From an uncultured Opitutaceae bacterium (GTDB lineage Bacteria; Verrucomicrobiota; Verrucomicrobiia; Opitutales; Opitutaceae): a stretch of 64,000 nt of DNA. Positions 26,544 to 35,543 of the stretch are shown here, one piece after another. The position numbers and the translations under genes are program-made. The stretch lies in contig CALFNN010000036.1 of the NCBI GenBank assembly GCA_937902925.1, positions 62,001 to 126,000 of the forward strand, in the 5' to 3' direction. A model generated the notes under the pieces. That model saw only the letters and a program-made list of their open reading frames with translations, was not told the DNA's origin and did not search any database. The first letter of the stretch is position 1; each line of letters opens with the position of its first letter.

Positions 26544-28124
26544 TCAGGCCAGCTTCAGCTCCCGCAATGTGGCCCCGACGGCGCTGAGATTTTCCGGGCG
26601 CATCGCGGCGTGGCTTGTCGAGATCACCATGCCGCTGCCGCCCGCGCGGAAAATGGCCTCGACCGCCTCGCGCACGCTTTCCGGCGTGCTGTTCTTCAAC
26701 TGCACATCGATGCCAAGGCCGGGGCAGATTCGGGTCTTCGAACCGGCGACGCCTTCCACCGCGCGTTTCGTTTCGCGATAAACGTAGTCGGCAGAGAAAC
26801 GCTCGAACTTCCCGCGCGGGGTGCCGTTGATCGGTTGTTCCCGCAACTGCGACTGGTAGGTGGCGGCCGATCCGCCGACGATTTCGTCGTAGGATTTTTC
26901 CTTCAGGTCCATCACGGCGTATTCGAAGTCGAGCATCTGCTGGTGGGTCAGGTCTCCGAAGACGTTTTGCGTCATGCTGTCGACGAACGACGTCATCCGC
27001 TCGCCCGCGGGGTTGTCGTAGACCACCGGCTTCAGGAAATCGGCATACTTGGTGTAGGGTGCGTAGTCCTGCTCGGCCCGATAGATCGGGTTAAAGGCGA
27101 TATTGTGCCAGATATGGAAGCCCACCTGGACCGCCGGTCGCACGGATTTGGCCCTGGCGGAAAACTCCCGCTGCATCTCGCGCATGCTCTCGGCCCAGAA
27201 GTTTTCCCAGGTCAACAGTTCGGGATGGCGGAGCAGGATCCGCCAGAATTCCACGAAATATCCGTCGCGCGGGCGTTTGCCGGCGCGGCCGTCCCGCACG
27301 TAGGGCTCCAGGGCGAGGAAGGCTTTTTTAACCCGGTCCAGATCGATGCCCTGTTTCGCCGCCTTGGCGGCGCAGTGCTCGCAAAAGCACGAGGTGTGGC
27401 CGGGGTCGCTCTTCGCGCCGTGATGCCATGCGCCGAGCGCGTTGCCCAGCGGACCCTGGCGTTCGGAACCGCGCTGCAAACCGTCGACATCGTAGGAGCG
27501 AATGTAGTCCTCGATCGAATCGGAGATGAGATTGCGGAAGTAAGGATTGTTCAGGCAGGGCCCGCCCGGATGGCCGCCGGTTCTCCGGCCGTAGAGATCG
27601 ATTTCGTAAAGCTGGTCCATGCCCTTGATTTTCGGGGGCGGACGATTGTCCTCCTCCATCCACGGGAAAACCTTGATGCCCCGCTTCCGGGTCTCGGCGG
27701 TGATCTTTTGCATCGCATCCGGCAGATCGAAATCGCCCGGACTCAGGGCCTGGGGCGCCATCAAAACGTTTCCGTAGTATTGCGGGTGCGCCGTGGCGAA
27801 GTGGCCCGCGGGGTTGGTTGCCCGGTCGAGGCCCGCCCATGACGCCTCGAAAAGATTGGCGTGCAGGAAGAGCGTGTTGACGCTGGCGCGAGCCTGAACG
27901 TCGTCGAAAAATCGCGCGATGCCGTATTGCAGCAGGTAGGAAACCTCCGCTTGAAAACCGATCATGGGCGGCGGCGTCCCGGGTGTTTCCGCCGCGGAGT
28001 TGGCCGCGCGGGCGCTGGTCGCGGTGAAGCCCAGGCCGGTTCCGACGGCGGTCGCCGCCACGGCGGCGGTGCGCACGAATTCCCTCCGGGAAATCGCATT
28101 CTTCTCATTGCTTGGGGTATTCAT
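26544..28124 (-). CDS. Tat-exported putative glycosidase-like TIM-barrel protein
   Basis: The protein is 526 aa. A twin-arginine signal is clear (SRREFVRTAAVAATAVG, RR at 13-14, cleavage near ARAAN). The body has alternating strands and helices with many acidic/aromatic loops (NTLFLHANLFEAS, GIKVFPWMEEDNRP, NPIYRAEQDYAPYTK, ISTSHAAMRPENL) and two Cys pairs (SCFCEHCA). It resembles exported (beta/alpha)8 proteins annotated as putative glycoside hydrolases, but I cannot name the family. Being next to the GH28 gene suggests a carbohydrate role. The start is ATG at 28124. Confidence 0.75.
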   Translation of the reverse strand: MNTPSNEKNAISRREFVRTAAVAATAVGTGLGFTATSARAANSAAETPGTPPPMIGFQAEVSYLLQYGIARFFDDVQARASVNTLFLHANLFEASWAGLDRATNPAGHFATAHPQYYGNVLMAPQALSPGDFDLPDAMQKITAETRKRGIKVFPWMEEDNRPPPKIKGMDQLYEIDLYGRRTGGHPGGPCLNNPYFRNLISDSIEDYIRSYDVDGLQRGSERQGPLGNALGAWHHGAKSDPGHTSCFCEHCAAKAAKQGIDLDRVKKAFLALEPYVRDGRAGKRPRDGYFVEFWRILLRHPELLTWENFWAESMREMQREFSARAKSVRPAVQVGFHIWHNIAFNPIYRAEQDYAPYTKYADFLKPVVYDNPAGERMTSFVDSMTQNVFGDLTHQQMLDFEYAVMDLKEKSYDEIVGGSAATYQSQLREQPINGTPRGKFERFSADYVYRETKRAVEGVAGSKTRICPGLGIDVQLKNSTPESVREAVEAIFRAGGSGMVISTSHAAMRPENLSAVGATLRELKLA

Positions 28125-28280
28125 GGAAAGACCGGCATCGGCGCACCTGCACCGGCATTGGGGATCGCGCAGCCAGACGCACGGTGCCGGCAATGGTTGT
28201 CCGGGTCCACCGCGACACACGCAATCGGTTGGGTGGATTGAATTCCGCCGCCGGGCAGAAACCGGTCGTTGCGCCCGTCG

Positions 28281-30179
28281 CTAGAAACGCAACGCCGCGG
28301 CCGGAGCCGCCCGTGCGGCAACCAGCGGCGGGCGGTGGAGACTCTCCGATGAAACGGAGAGGCGTTTCCAGCGGGCGACCTTCGCATGAAAAAAGCCGCA
28401 CTCGCGGAAAGCGCGTTCGATGCGGCCTTCCTGCCGGAGAATCGCGATGCCGCGGTCGAGTGCTGGGACGAGGACGTCGGCGTGTGGCGAGTGCTTCGAA
28501 ACGATCCACGAACGACTGCCGGGGAGCGGAACCTTGCACTGGGGCACGGGGATGAGGCGGATGCCGTCGTGCTCGACCGCCATGTCGGCCGAACTCGCAA
28601 ACTCCAGCAGCGTGAAGTCGGCGCGTCCGTCGCGCAGGAGCTGGAACAGCTTTTCCGTCCGGCTGGCCTTCTCGATCCGCTTCAGGCCCATCTGGTCGAG
28701 CAACTGCAAATCGACCGGCCAGTTGAAGACGGTGGCGCCCACCAGCCCGGCCAGCGACTCGGACAGGTTGGTTTGCAGCACGCGCTGGTTGCCGGGCAGC
28801 ACGTAAAGGCCCTTCTCGAATTCGCCATTTTGGATGACCGGCCGCGAGGAGTGCAAAGCCTCGGCGTTGCGCGCGATTTCCGAATCCCAGACGGTTTCGG
28901 CCGTGAGATCGTTGTAGCCCTGCTGAACTTCGACCACGGCGCGCCCGTGATTCGGGTGGATGGACAATTCGTAGTCGAAATCGAGGCCGCCAGCCGCAAG
29001 CGCCTGTAATTGAAGCACCAGATCCACGGTGGGACGGTTTGCATGGGGCCCGTCGAAACGGTCAATCGCGACGGCCGGTGTCTGCTGGGTCCACTTGGCC
29101 AGCGAATCCGCGACGAGCGTGCTGACGGCGATACGCAACTTGAGACGGCCATCGGTCGCCGCCTCCGCCCCGGCGCCGCCGCGTTGCACCCGCAGCAAAC
29201 GGCGAAGATCGGCCAGCAGGGCATCGATGGCCTGTGACTCCCCCGTCATCTGCTGGGCGGCACTGGCGGAATGATCCGCGTTGGCGACCGTGTGCTGGAC
29301 GACTTTCTCGATCTCGATGACGGCAATGTTGAGCTGGTCGAGGCCGCGGGCCTGCTCGGCCGAGGCCTGGGCGATCTCCGAAACAAGGCCGCTCGATTTC
29401 GTGACGCGGCCGTTGACATCCTCGAACTGCCGGCTCGTCTCGCTGACCACGGTGGTGGCCTGCGCGACATGGCGGGCGGTTTCCTCGAGCAATCCAGCGG
29501 TGTCGCGCGCGGCCTCGGCGGCGTGCCGGGCCAGCGTGCGGACCTCCTCGGCGACGACGGCAAAGCTGGCGCCGTGCTCGCCGGCGCGGGCGGCCTCGAT
29601 GGCGGCGTTGAGCGCGAGAATGTTGGTCTGGAAGGCAATTTCGTCGATCGTCTTGATGATCTTGGAGGTCGCGGCGCTCTGGCGTTGGATGGCCTCGATC
29701 GCGGTCAACAAGGTGTGCATCGATGCATCGGCTTGCGTCATGGTCGTGCGCGTCTCCTGCATGAGGCGGTCGGTCTCGCGCGTGTTGTCCGCATTGCGTT
29801 GTGTCATCGAAGCGAGCTCCTCGACGGTGGAGGCAATCTCCTCGATGCTGGCGGCCTCGCGCGAGGTGACGGTGGCGAGCGCATCGGCATCGCGCGTGAC
29901 TTGCGAGGCATGGGAGGCGATCCGCTCGGAACGATCGGTCAGGGCATCGATCTTTTCCGCCAGCGGCCGGGTCTGACGAAGCCGCAGGAAATGAGACAAG
30001 GTGAAACCGAACCCGGTGACGAAGGCGCCGCCGACGGCGAGCTGCACCCAGGGAATGCGACCGGCGTCGAACCCGCGATGGTCGACAAGGATCGCCACGG
30101 CGCCCAGAACGAGCAGCAATGAACCCGCGGCGAACATCGCCGGCTTTCGATTCATGGGGAAAGACGTGGGAGCATTCAT
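28281..30179 (-). CDS. Methyl-accepting chemotaxis protein with C-terminal solute-binding-like domain
   Basis: The protein is 632 aa. Two transmembrane segments lie at about 14-32 and 44-65 with only a short loop between them. The MCP signalling domain follows (about 80-330), with the hairpin tip [20 protein letters not shown] (179-198) and [18 protein letters not shown]. From about 345 to 605 a further domain begins at [11 protein letters not shown] and resembles family-3 solute-binding proteins ([29 protein letters not shown]). By this topology that domain would be cytoplasmic, which is unusual. An in-frame ATG at 30155 is an alternative start. A sigma-28-type promoter lies just upstream. 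Confidence 0.9.
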   Translation of the reverse strand: MNAPTSFPMNRKPAMFAAGSLLLVLGAVAILVDHRGFDAGRIPWVQLAVGGAFVTGFGFTLSHFLRLRQTRPLAEKIDALTDRSERIASHASQVTRDADALATVTSREAASIEEIASTVEELASMTQRNADNTRETDRLMQETRTTMTQADASMHTLLTAIEAIQRQSAATSKIIKTIDEIAFQTNILALNAAIEAARAGEHGASFAVVAEEVRTLARHAAEAARDTAGLLEETARHVAQATTVVSETSRQFEDVNGRVTKSSGLVSEIAQASAEQARGLDQLNIAVIEIEKVVQHTVANADHSASAAQQMTGESQAIDALLADLRRLLRVQRGGAGAEAATDGRLKLRIAVSTLVADSLAKWTQQTPAVAIDRFDGPHANRPTVDLVLQLQALAAGGLDFDYELSIHPNHGRAVVEVQQGYNDLTAETVWDSEIARNAEALHSSRPVIQNGEFEKGLYVLPGNQRVLQTNLSESLAGLVGATVFNWPVDLQLLDQMGLKRIEKASRTEKLFQLLRDGRADFTLLEFASSADMAVEHDGIRLIPVPQCKVPLPGSRSWIVSKHSPHADVLVPALDRGIAILRQEGRIERAFRECGFFHAKVARWKRLSVSSESLHRPPLVAARAAPAAALRF

Positions 30180-30221
30180 GCCATGGCAGGCGTGATCAGG
30201 GCAGCTAGGAGATAACGCCTT

Positions 30222-30248
30222 CTATCGACCGGGTTGGCGAAAAGTTTA
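30222..30248 (-). promoter_or_regulatory. Sigma-28 (FliA)-type promoter for the chemotaxis gene
   Basis: On the minus strand: TAAACTTT, then exactly 11 bases, then GTCGATAG. The FliA consensus is TAAAGTTT-N11-GCCGATAA, so the -35 matches 7 of 8 and the -10 matches 6 of 8 positions. The element ends 43 bases before the start at 30179, a normal distance. Flagellin at the right edge supports a flagellar regulon. Confidence 0.7.
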
Positions 30249-30440
30249 GCCGGCATAAGGAGGCATCCCAGCCGTCACGACCCCGGGGGTGGGAAGACAC
30301 TTGCCGGGCGCGGGGCAAATCAGCCAGAACGGACGGCTTTACGTGGGGTCGGTGTCCAAAGAACGTCGCCTCGTTCGTGAGCTATGGAAGACCATCGCGA
30401 CTCGCCGCGCGTTTCAATTCATTCCCCCTCCACCCGAATC

Positions 30441-30959
30441 ATGAGCTCAAAACCAACCGTCGGGAACGACACGTCCGTGCAGCCAGCCGCCGACTGTTCC
30501 GCATCGGACCGCGAACTCTCGCTGACCCGCATCATCGCGGCCTCCCGGGAGAAGCTCTTTCGGGCGTGGACCGAGCCGGAACTCCTTAAGCAGTGGTTCA
30601 CGCCGCGCCCTTGGACAACGCCGATCGTGGAAGTCGACGTGCGGTCCGGCGGAGCGAACCTGATCGTCATGCGCGGACCGGAGGGCAACGAGTTTCCCAA
30701 TCGCGGGGTCTATCTGGAGGTCGTGCCCAACGAGCGGCTGGTATTCACCGACGCCTACACGAAGGCGTGGGAGCCCTCGGCCAAGCCATTCATGACAGTA
30801 GTGCTGACGTTTGAAGATGCAGGTCCGGGCAAGACCCGGTATACCGCGCGGGTGCAGCACTGGACGTCCGCCGACCGGGAGGCACACGAGAAAATGGGCT
30901 TTCACGCGGGATGGGGCAAAGCCACCGATCAACTGGAAGCCCTTGTCGGCAAACTGTAA
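30441..30959 (+). CDS. SRPBCC / AHSA1-type protein
   Basis: The protein is 172 aa. The pattern ELSLTRIIAASREKLFRAWTEPELLKQWFTP is the standard start of an AHSA1 (activator of Hsp90 ATPase homologue-like) START fold, followed by VEVDVRSGGANLIVMRG and a C-terminal helix GWGKATDQLEAL. The ATG at 30441 is preferred over an upstream ATG at 30384. It is the first of four small genes in one direction (SRPBCC, VOC, YCII, VOC). Ligand unknown. Confidence 0.88.
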   Translation: MSSKPTVGNDTSVQPAADCSASDRELSLTRIIAASREKLFRAWTEPELLKQWFTPRPWTTPIVEVDVRSGGANLIVMRGPEGNEFPNRGVYLEVVPNERLVFTDAYTKAWEPSAKPFMTVVLTFEDAGPGKTRYTARVQHWTSADREAHEKMGFHAGWGKATDQLEALVGKL

Positions 30960-30971
30960 TCCATTGTCCCC

Positions 30972-31457
30972 GTGAAAAGGATCACTCCGTTCCTGTGGTT
31001 CGATGACAATGCCGAGGACGCAGCGAAATTCTACACCTCGATCTTCAAGAAATCGAAGATCACGAAGATCGCGCGTTATGGTGACGCAGGGTCGGACGTC
31101 ACGGGGCGGCCGGCCGGGTCGGTCATGACCGTGGCTTTCGTGCTCGACGGCCAGCATTTCACGGCGCTGAACGGCGGGCCGGTTTTTCAGTTCAACGAGG
31201 CGGTTTCCTTTGTCGTCGATTGCGCGACCCAGGAGGAGATCGACTATTATTGGAAGCGACTCTCGAAGGGCGGGAAAACCAGCCGATGCGGCTGGTTGAA
31301 GGACAAGTTCGGAGTGTCCTGGCAGATTGTCCCCCAAGTTCTCGGCGATTTAATGAGTTCCAAGGATTCCGCGAAGGCCGAACGGGTCATGAGCGCGCTG
31401 CTCAAGATGACCAAGCTCGACATCAAGCGCCTCCAGCTGGCGGCGGTGAAGAAGTAG
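30972..31457 (+). CDS. VOC-superfamily protein, PhnB / 3-demethylubiquinone-methyltransferase-like
   Basis: The protein is 161 aa and starts at GTG. The family signature is ITPFLWFDDNAEDAAKFYTS at the N-terminus and VSFVVDCATQEEIDYYW in the second half, then CGWLKDKFGVSWQIVP. The 'methyltransferase' label common in databases is misleading; this is a glyoxalase-fold protein. It lies 12 bases after the SRPBCC gene, so co-transcription is likely. Confidence 0.88.
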   Translation: MKRITPFLWFDDNAEDAAKFYTSIFKKSKITKIARYGDAGSDVTGRPAGSVMTVAFVLDGQHFTALNGGPVFQFNEAVSFVVDCATQEEIDYYWKRLSKGGKTSRCGWLKDKFGVSWQIVPQVLGDLMSSKDSAKAERVMSALLKMTKLDIKRLQLAAVKK

Positions 31458-31552
31458 CGGTCGAGGCCGGCAGAGCTATCGGATGATCGGCGATGCGTTT
31501 TGTCCTGCTGCATCGAATCCGTTCGTCATAGGATCAATAACCATCCCCGACC

Positions 31553-31921
31553 ATGACCGAATCATCCGACAAATCTCAGTTCCTCCTGCTCCTCCATCAG
31601 CCCAATACCGGGGTCGGTCCGACGCCGGAGGAGCTGAAGCAGATCATGGCCCGTTTTAAGATCTGGATGGACGGTTTGACGGCGAAAGGCCTCGTTCTCG
31701 GGACGAACGGGTTGGACGTCGGTGGCAAAATTCTCCGTGGCCCGCGCGGGGCGTCGATCACCGACGGACCCTTCGCGGAATCGAAGGAAATCGTCGGTGG
31801 CTATGTCCTTATCACGGCGGACAATTTGGATCACGCAGTCGAATGCGCCCGCGACTGCCCCGGGCTGGACTACCGCATGGCGGTTGAAGTCCGGCCGGTC
31901 ATCAAGCGGCGCGAACCATAA
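31553..31921 (+). CDS. YCII-related (DGPF-type) protein
   Basis: The protein is 122 aa. It has FLLLLHQPN near the start, the central ITDGPFAESKEIVGGYVLI (DGPF motif at about 71-74) and ALDHAVECAR-like helix before PGLDYRMAVEVRPV. YCII proteins are ferredoxin-like and act in an unknown detoxification or signalling role; they are often encoded beside ECF sigma factors, absent here. It is the third gene of the small cluster. Confidence 0.9.
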   Translation: MTESSDKSQFLLLLHQPNTGVGPTPEELKQIMARFKIWMDGLTAKGLVLGTNGLDVGGKILRGPRGASITDGPFAESKEIVGGYVLITADNLDHAVECARDCPGLDYRMAVEVRPVIKRREP

Positions 31922-31948
31922 CGCTCAAAAACTGGAGATCACCCCGTC

Positions 31949-32317
31949 ATGCCCAACCCGTTTGTTCACGTTGAACTCAACACCACGAGCCTGCCCAAGG
32001 CGAAAGCCTTCTATTCGAAACTGTTCGCCTGGAAATTGACCGAACTCCCCATGCCGACTCCTGGCGGCGCCTACACGATGATCGATGTCGGCGAGGGCAC
32101 CGGCGGCGGCATGATGAAACAGATGTGTCCCGGCGCCCCGTCGGCATGGCTGCCTTACGTGCAGGTGAAGGATATCGATGCGGCGACGAAAAAGGCGAAG
32201 AAGCTTCGGGCGAAAATCATGAAGGACGTTACCGAGGTCGAGGGCATGGGCTGGCTCAGCATCATCGTCGATCCCACCGGCGCCGTCCTCGGACTGTGGG
32301 AACCGAAGGGCGAGTAG
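31949..32317 (+). CDS. VOC-superfamily (glyoxalase-fold) protein
   Basis: The protein is 122 aa with a single VOC module: FVHVELNTTSLPKAKAFYSK, WLPYVQVKDIDAATKKAKKL and VDPTGAVLGLWEP. The metal-site residues are partly retained (His7, late Glu). It is separated by 27 bases from the YCII gene and ends the cluster. Confidence 0.88.
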   Translation: MPNPFVHVELNTTSLPKAKAFYSKLFAWKLTELPMPTPGGAYTMIDVGEGTGGGMMKQMCPGAPSAWLPYVQVKDIDAATKKAKKLRAKIMKDVTEVEGMGWLSIIVDPTGAVLGLWEPKGE

Positions 32318-32594
32318 GGAAGGCCACGTCGCCGGCAGTTGGCGCCCTCGACGCCGGTGGAATGGAATCGCCGCACTGCGCCGGAAGGCTGGCGCTGGAG
32401 GATTTACCTCGCGCGCGCTAATCGCTTCTCCCCATTGCGGGAATTCGAAAATGGGGGCAGAGTCCGTTCAAGGAGAATGGAGTCATGTTGGCTGCGAATA
32501 TTCTCGGGCATTCACGACGGGGCGAGCGCCGGGTGAGTTTCCTGTGCCCGGCGAAGGATTCGATACGGTCGGGCGAGCGTTAGCATTCCCGGCG

Positions 32595-33053
32595 ATGAAT
32601 CCTGTTTGCGAAGATCCGCGCCTGATGCACGCCGTTCTGCGTGAACGACCCGAGACTGGAAAACGCGTTCTGGTCGCCGCCGGAGATTCCGACCTGCGTC
32701 GAATGGTGATGGCTTCGATGGAGCCGGCCGGTCATCGCGTCGACGCCGCGGAGGACGGCGAGGCCGCGTGGAAGGCGCTGCTCGCCAATGTCTATGACTT
32801 GATGATCACCGACCACATCATGCCGAAGGCTTCCGGTCTGGCGTTGGTGCGACGGATGCGGGTGGCGGAGATCGTGCTGCCGGTCATCGTCGCCTCCGAA
32901 ACGCTCGATGCCACGGACGCGCTGAGGTTGAGCCACGATCCGTGGGCGCGGGTCGATGCGTGTGTCCATAAGCCGGTCACGGCGGCGGAACTGCTGGAGG
33001 CGGTGCGGGGCGTCTTCGCCGACTTGCCGCCGGTGTCGCACGCGGGGGAGTAG
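32595..33053 (+). CDS. Receiver-domain protein with altered acidic pocket
   Basis: The protein is 152 aa. A receiver fold covers residues about 24-145: phospho-acceptor Asp73 in LMITDHIMP, Ser101 in VIVASET and Lys126 in CVHKPVT. The usual pair of acidic residues after the first strand (as in LVVDDE) is replaced by Ala29-Gly30 (VLVAAGDSD), with Asp31 next. Magnesium binding and phosphorylation may therefore be weakened. No output domain is present. The start ATG is at 32595. Confidence 0.8.
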   Translation: MNPVCEDPRLMHAVLRERPETGKRVLVAAGDSDLRRMVMASMEPAGHRVDAAEDGEAAWKALLANVYDLMITDHIMPKASGLALVRRMRVAEIVLPVIVASETLDATDALRLSHDPWARVDACVHKPVTAAELLEAVRGVFADLPPVSHAGE

Positions 33054-33098
33054 TTTTTCCGGCCCGGCGGCGCTGGCGACGGACGGCGGCGGCGGAAG

Positions 33099-34046
33099 CT
33101 ATTTCCGCACGAACTTTTTTATGGAGGCGCCACGGGTCTCCGCCACATAGATGGCGCCGTCGGCGGCGACGGCGAGCATGTGGGGGCCGACGAGGCCGCC
33201 AAAATGCGCGAGCACTTTCTGGTCCGTGGTGTCGATGATTGTGAGGTCGTCCTTGCCCGGCGTGCCATCGACCGTGTAGAGGACATCGTCCTTCGCCATG
33301 AAGAGCCCGTAGGGCGTGCCCGCGTTCGTCATCGCGCCGACATAGCCGCCGTCCTGGTCGAAAATCTCCACGCGTTTGTTGGATCGGTCCGCGACGAACA
33401 GCCGGCCCTTCGAGTCCATGACGATATTGTGTGGCACGTCGAGCTGGCCCGGGCCCGAACCCTTCGTGCCCCAGAATTTGATGAGCTTGCCATCGGGCGA
33501 GTATTTCACGACTCGCGTGTTGGTGCTTTCGCCGTCGGACACGAAGATGTCACCGTTCGGTCCGACGACCACGTCGCTCGGTCCGTTCAGGGCGTCGACG
33601 GACGTGTTGTCGCCCTTCACGCCTTGCTTGCCGAGGGCCAGCAACAATTCGCCGGTCGCGCTGAATTTGAGCACTTGATGCCGCGAGCGATCGGTGACCC
33701 AGACGTTGTCCTTGCGATCGACCCGCAGCGCATGCGCGTTCGGAAACATGCCTTCGCCCCAGGCACGCAGCAGTTTGCCGGCGGAGTCGAGGACCATGAC
33801 CTTGGCCGGCGCACCGCGCTGCAACGCGTAGATCGTCCCCTTGGAATCGATGTCGACCGCGGTCATCATGGCCCATTTCGTCCCTGCCGGAAGCTGGGCC
33901 CAATTTTCCACTTGTTGATAAACCGGCTCCACCGCCCGGGCGGGCACGGGATGCAATGCCGCGGCGGAAGCCAGCGCGAACAGCACGAAGGTTGCGAACA
34001 ACGGTGGGGTTGGTGGGGTGCGCATCGGTCGTTTTTTCGCCGCCAT
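33099..34046 (-). CDS. Exported NHL-repeat beta-propeller protein
   Basis: The protein is 315 aa. A signal peptide (FATFVLFALASAAALHPVPARA) precedes a six-bladed NHL propeller. Repeats are visible as short blocks: HALRVDRKDNVWVTDRSRH, GPSDVVVGPNGDIFVSDGE, VPHNIVMDSKGRLFVADRSN and HMLAVAADGAIYVAET. Such proteins bind ligands or act as scaffolds outside the cell. The start at 34046 (MAAKKRP) is preferred; 34025 (MRTPPTPP) is also possible. It diverges from the gene at 34175. Confidence 0.85.
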   Translation of the reverse strand: MAAKKRPMRTPPTPPLFATFVLFALASAAALHPVPARAVEPVYQQVENWAQLPAGTKWAMMTAVDIDSKGTIYALQRGAPAKVMVLDSAGKLLRAWGEGMFPNAHALRVDRKDNVWVTDRSRHQVLKFSATGELLLALGKQGVKGDNTSVDALNGPSDVVVGPNGDIFVSDGESTNTRVVKYSPDGKLIKFWGTKGSGPGQLDVPHNIVMDSKGRLFVADRSNKRVEIFDQDGGYVGAMTNAGTPYGLFMAKDDVLYTVDGTPGKDDLTIIDTTDQKVLAHFGGLVGPHMLAVAADGAIYVAETRGASIKKFVRK

Positions 34047-34174
34047 GGGGTGCAGCGTCAAGGTCCGACCGAAATCCTGGGAGCAGGTCCAGACGCTGCC
34101 GCGCGGGGCGAGATCGCAGAGTCCCGGCCAATTAAACATTGAGACGCCGTCCGGCGCCGCGCAATTTCCGCCGG

Positions 34175-34528
34175 TTGAACCCGGCCAAGATAAACAAAAT
34201 CAGCGTCGCGCTGCTCGCGCTCGGTCTCGGCGGCGCGCTGGCGATTTACCTGACGGCCCAGCCCGATGTCCTGGATCCGCTGCTGGGGAATCCACTGGGG
34301 ACGAAGAAATATGTTCACGAGCTGCGCGAGCTCGGGGGCCGGGGCAATGTGCTCTCGGCCGAGTTCATCGACTGGTTTTCCGGGCTCTGGCACGGTCCGC
34401 GGCTGGGTGAAACGGTCGCGGTTTTGACGGTGCTCGCGACCCTGGCGTTTCGTTTTGTGGCGGCCCGGCCCGATCTCTATGCCGCTGATCCGCCCCCGGA
34501 CCGGGGACCGTCGACCGGTGGCTCATGA
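34175..34528 (+). CDS. Small membrane protein of unknown function
   Basis: The protein is 117 aa and appears to start at TTG (34175, MNPAKINKIS); another TTG at 34139 would add 12 residues. Two transmembrane segments (about 10-28 and 75-93) flank a polar loop with KKYVHELRELGGRG. No ATG or GTG exists in frame at the start, which lowers confidence in the exact N-terminus. The family is not recognised. Its stop is 21 bases from the convergent neighbour. Confidence 0.6.
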   Translation: MNPAKINKISVALLALGLGGALAIYLTAQPDVLDPLLGNPLGTKKYVHELRELGGRGNVLSAEFIDWFSGLWHGPRLGETVAVLTVLATLAFRFVAARPDLYAADPPPDRGPSTGGS

Positions 34529-34549
34529 GAGGCATGCCGGGCGCCGGGG

Positions 34550-35356
34550 TTACTCGAAATTGAGATTGGCCGGGGTCTTGGGCAGCGTGCGGGCGCGGTT
34601 GGTGACCATGTTGGTGGAGGGAACCTCGGGGCCGACGGCCTCGATCTTCGTTCCGCTAACCCACATTTTCCCGGTGCCCTGCACGAAAAACCCATAGGCA
34701 AGGGCGGCCGATTGCGGGGGAACGTCCAGCACGACGGAGTATTGCTGCCAGTCCGTCGTTCCCTTGACCGGACGGCTGTCCATGTTGTCGAACTGCAGGG
34801 TCTGCCCGCTCTGCTGGCCGTCGACCCGGAACCAGAGATGGCCGCCTCCGTCGTTGGCGTCCTCGGTCTTCACCCAGCCGCTGAGGCGCACGCGTTTCCC
34901 GACCATGTCGTCGGCCGCGCTCATTTGCATCATGCCGCCGAATCCATCGACGGCGGAGTCGATCGATTTTACGTAGGCACTCGGCATTCCACCCAGCGTT
35001 TGGTTCCGATCCACGCCGACGACATAGGAGCCGGGCTTGCTGCCGTTCTTCGTCCAACCGGCCGGTGCCTTGAGGGTGACCCCGGGAGCCGGCGGTTCCT
35101 CGACATGAACCGGTGGTGGCGGGGGAGCGACGGCCTCGACACGAGGCGCTTCGGGAGCAGGTGCCGGGACCGACGCACGCTGATTCGCCTCAGCCACAAG
35201 TCGGGCCAGATTCTTGACCTGTCGGTTCAGCGAATCGCGGTCCGCGCCGAGCGCCGCGAGGGACTTCTGGGTTTCCTGGGCCCGGTCGCGTTCGTAGAGG
35301 GAGGCGGCGGCGGCGAGAAGGACGATGACGGTGATCGTGGATCTGTTGGAACTCAT
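34550..35356 (-). CDS. Membrane-anchored protein with ligand-binding-like beta-sandwich
   Basis: The protein is 268 aa. An N-terminal signal anchor (about 7-22) is followed by a coiled coil (DSLNRQVKNLARLVAEANQ) and a Pro-rich linker (PAPAPEAPRVEAVAPP). The C-terminal domain (about 95-260) has the pattern GSKPGSYVVGVD, GFGGMMQMSAADD, KRVRLSGWVKTED, LQFDNMDSRPVKGT and WQQYSVVLDVP. That domain is seen at the C-terminus of several bacterial AraC-type regulators and hydrolases and looks carbohydrate-binding-like. The start is ATG at 35356. Confidence 0.78.
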   Translation of the reverse strand: MSSNRSTITVIVLLAAAASLYERDRAQETQKSLAALGADRDSLNRQVKNLARLVAEANQRASVPAPAPEAPRVEAVAPPPPPVHVEEPPAPGVTLKAPAGWTKNGSKPGSYVVGVDRNQTLGGMPSAYVKSIDSAVDGFGGMMQMSAADDMVGKRVRLSGWVKTEDANDGGGHLWFRVDGQQSGQTLQFDNMDSRPVKGTTDWQQYSVVLDVPPQSAALAYGFFVQGTGKMWVSGTKIEAVGPEVPSTNMVTNRARTLPKTPANLNFE

Positions 35357-35543
35357 GGCGGCGAGGGATTCGTGAGACGGCCACGCGGCCGGCACGACGG
35401 GGATGGACGGTGGGGTGGGGAGACGATTCTAACCGCCCGTGACATCCCGGGCGTCGCCGGTCAGATAGACGCGAGGGTCCGAACGTTCCACTAAATTTGT
35501 CCCCGGAGCACGCCGCCAGGTCGCGCGCCGACGCGCCGATCCG

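Noticed and set aside
26424-27842. A 472-codon plus frame opposite the TIM-barrel-like gene
   Set aside because: The minus frame has a Tat signal and normal composition; the plus frame is its mirror.
29271-30122. Plus-strand 283-codon frame opposite the MCP gene
   Set aside because: It is complementary to the conserved MCP hairpin, with no independent feature.
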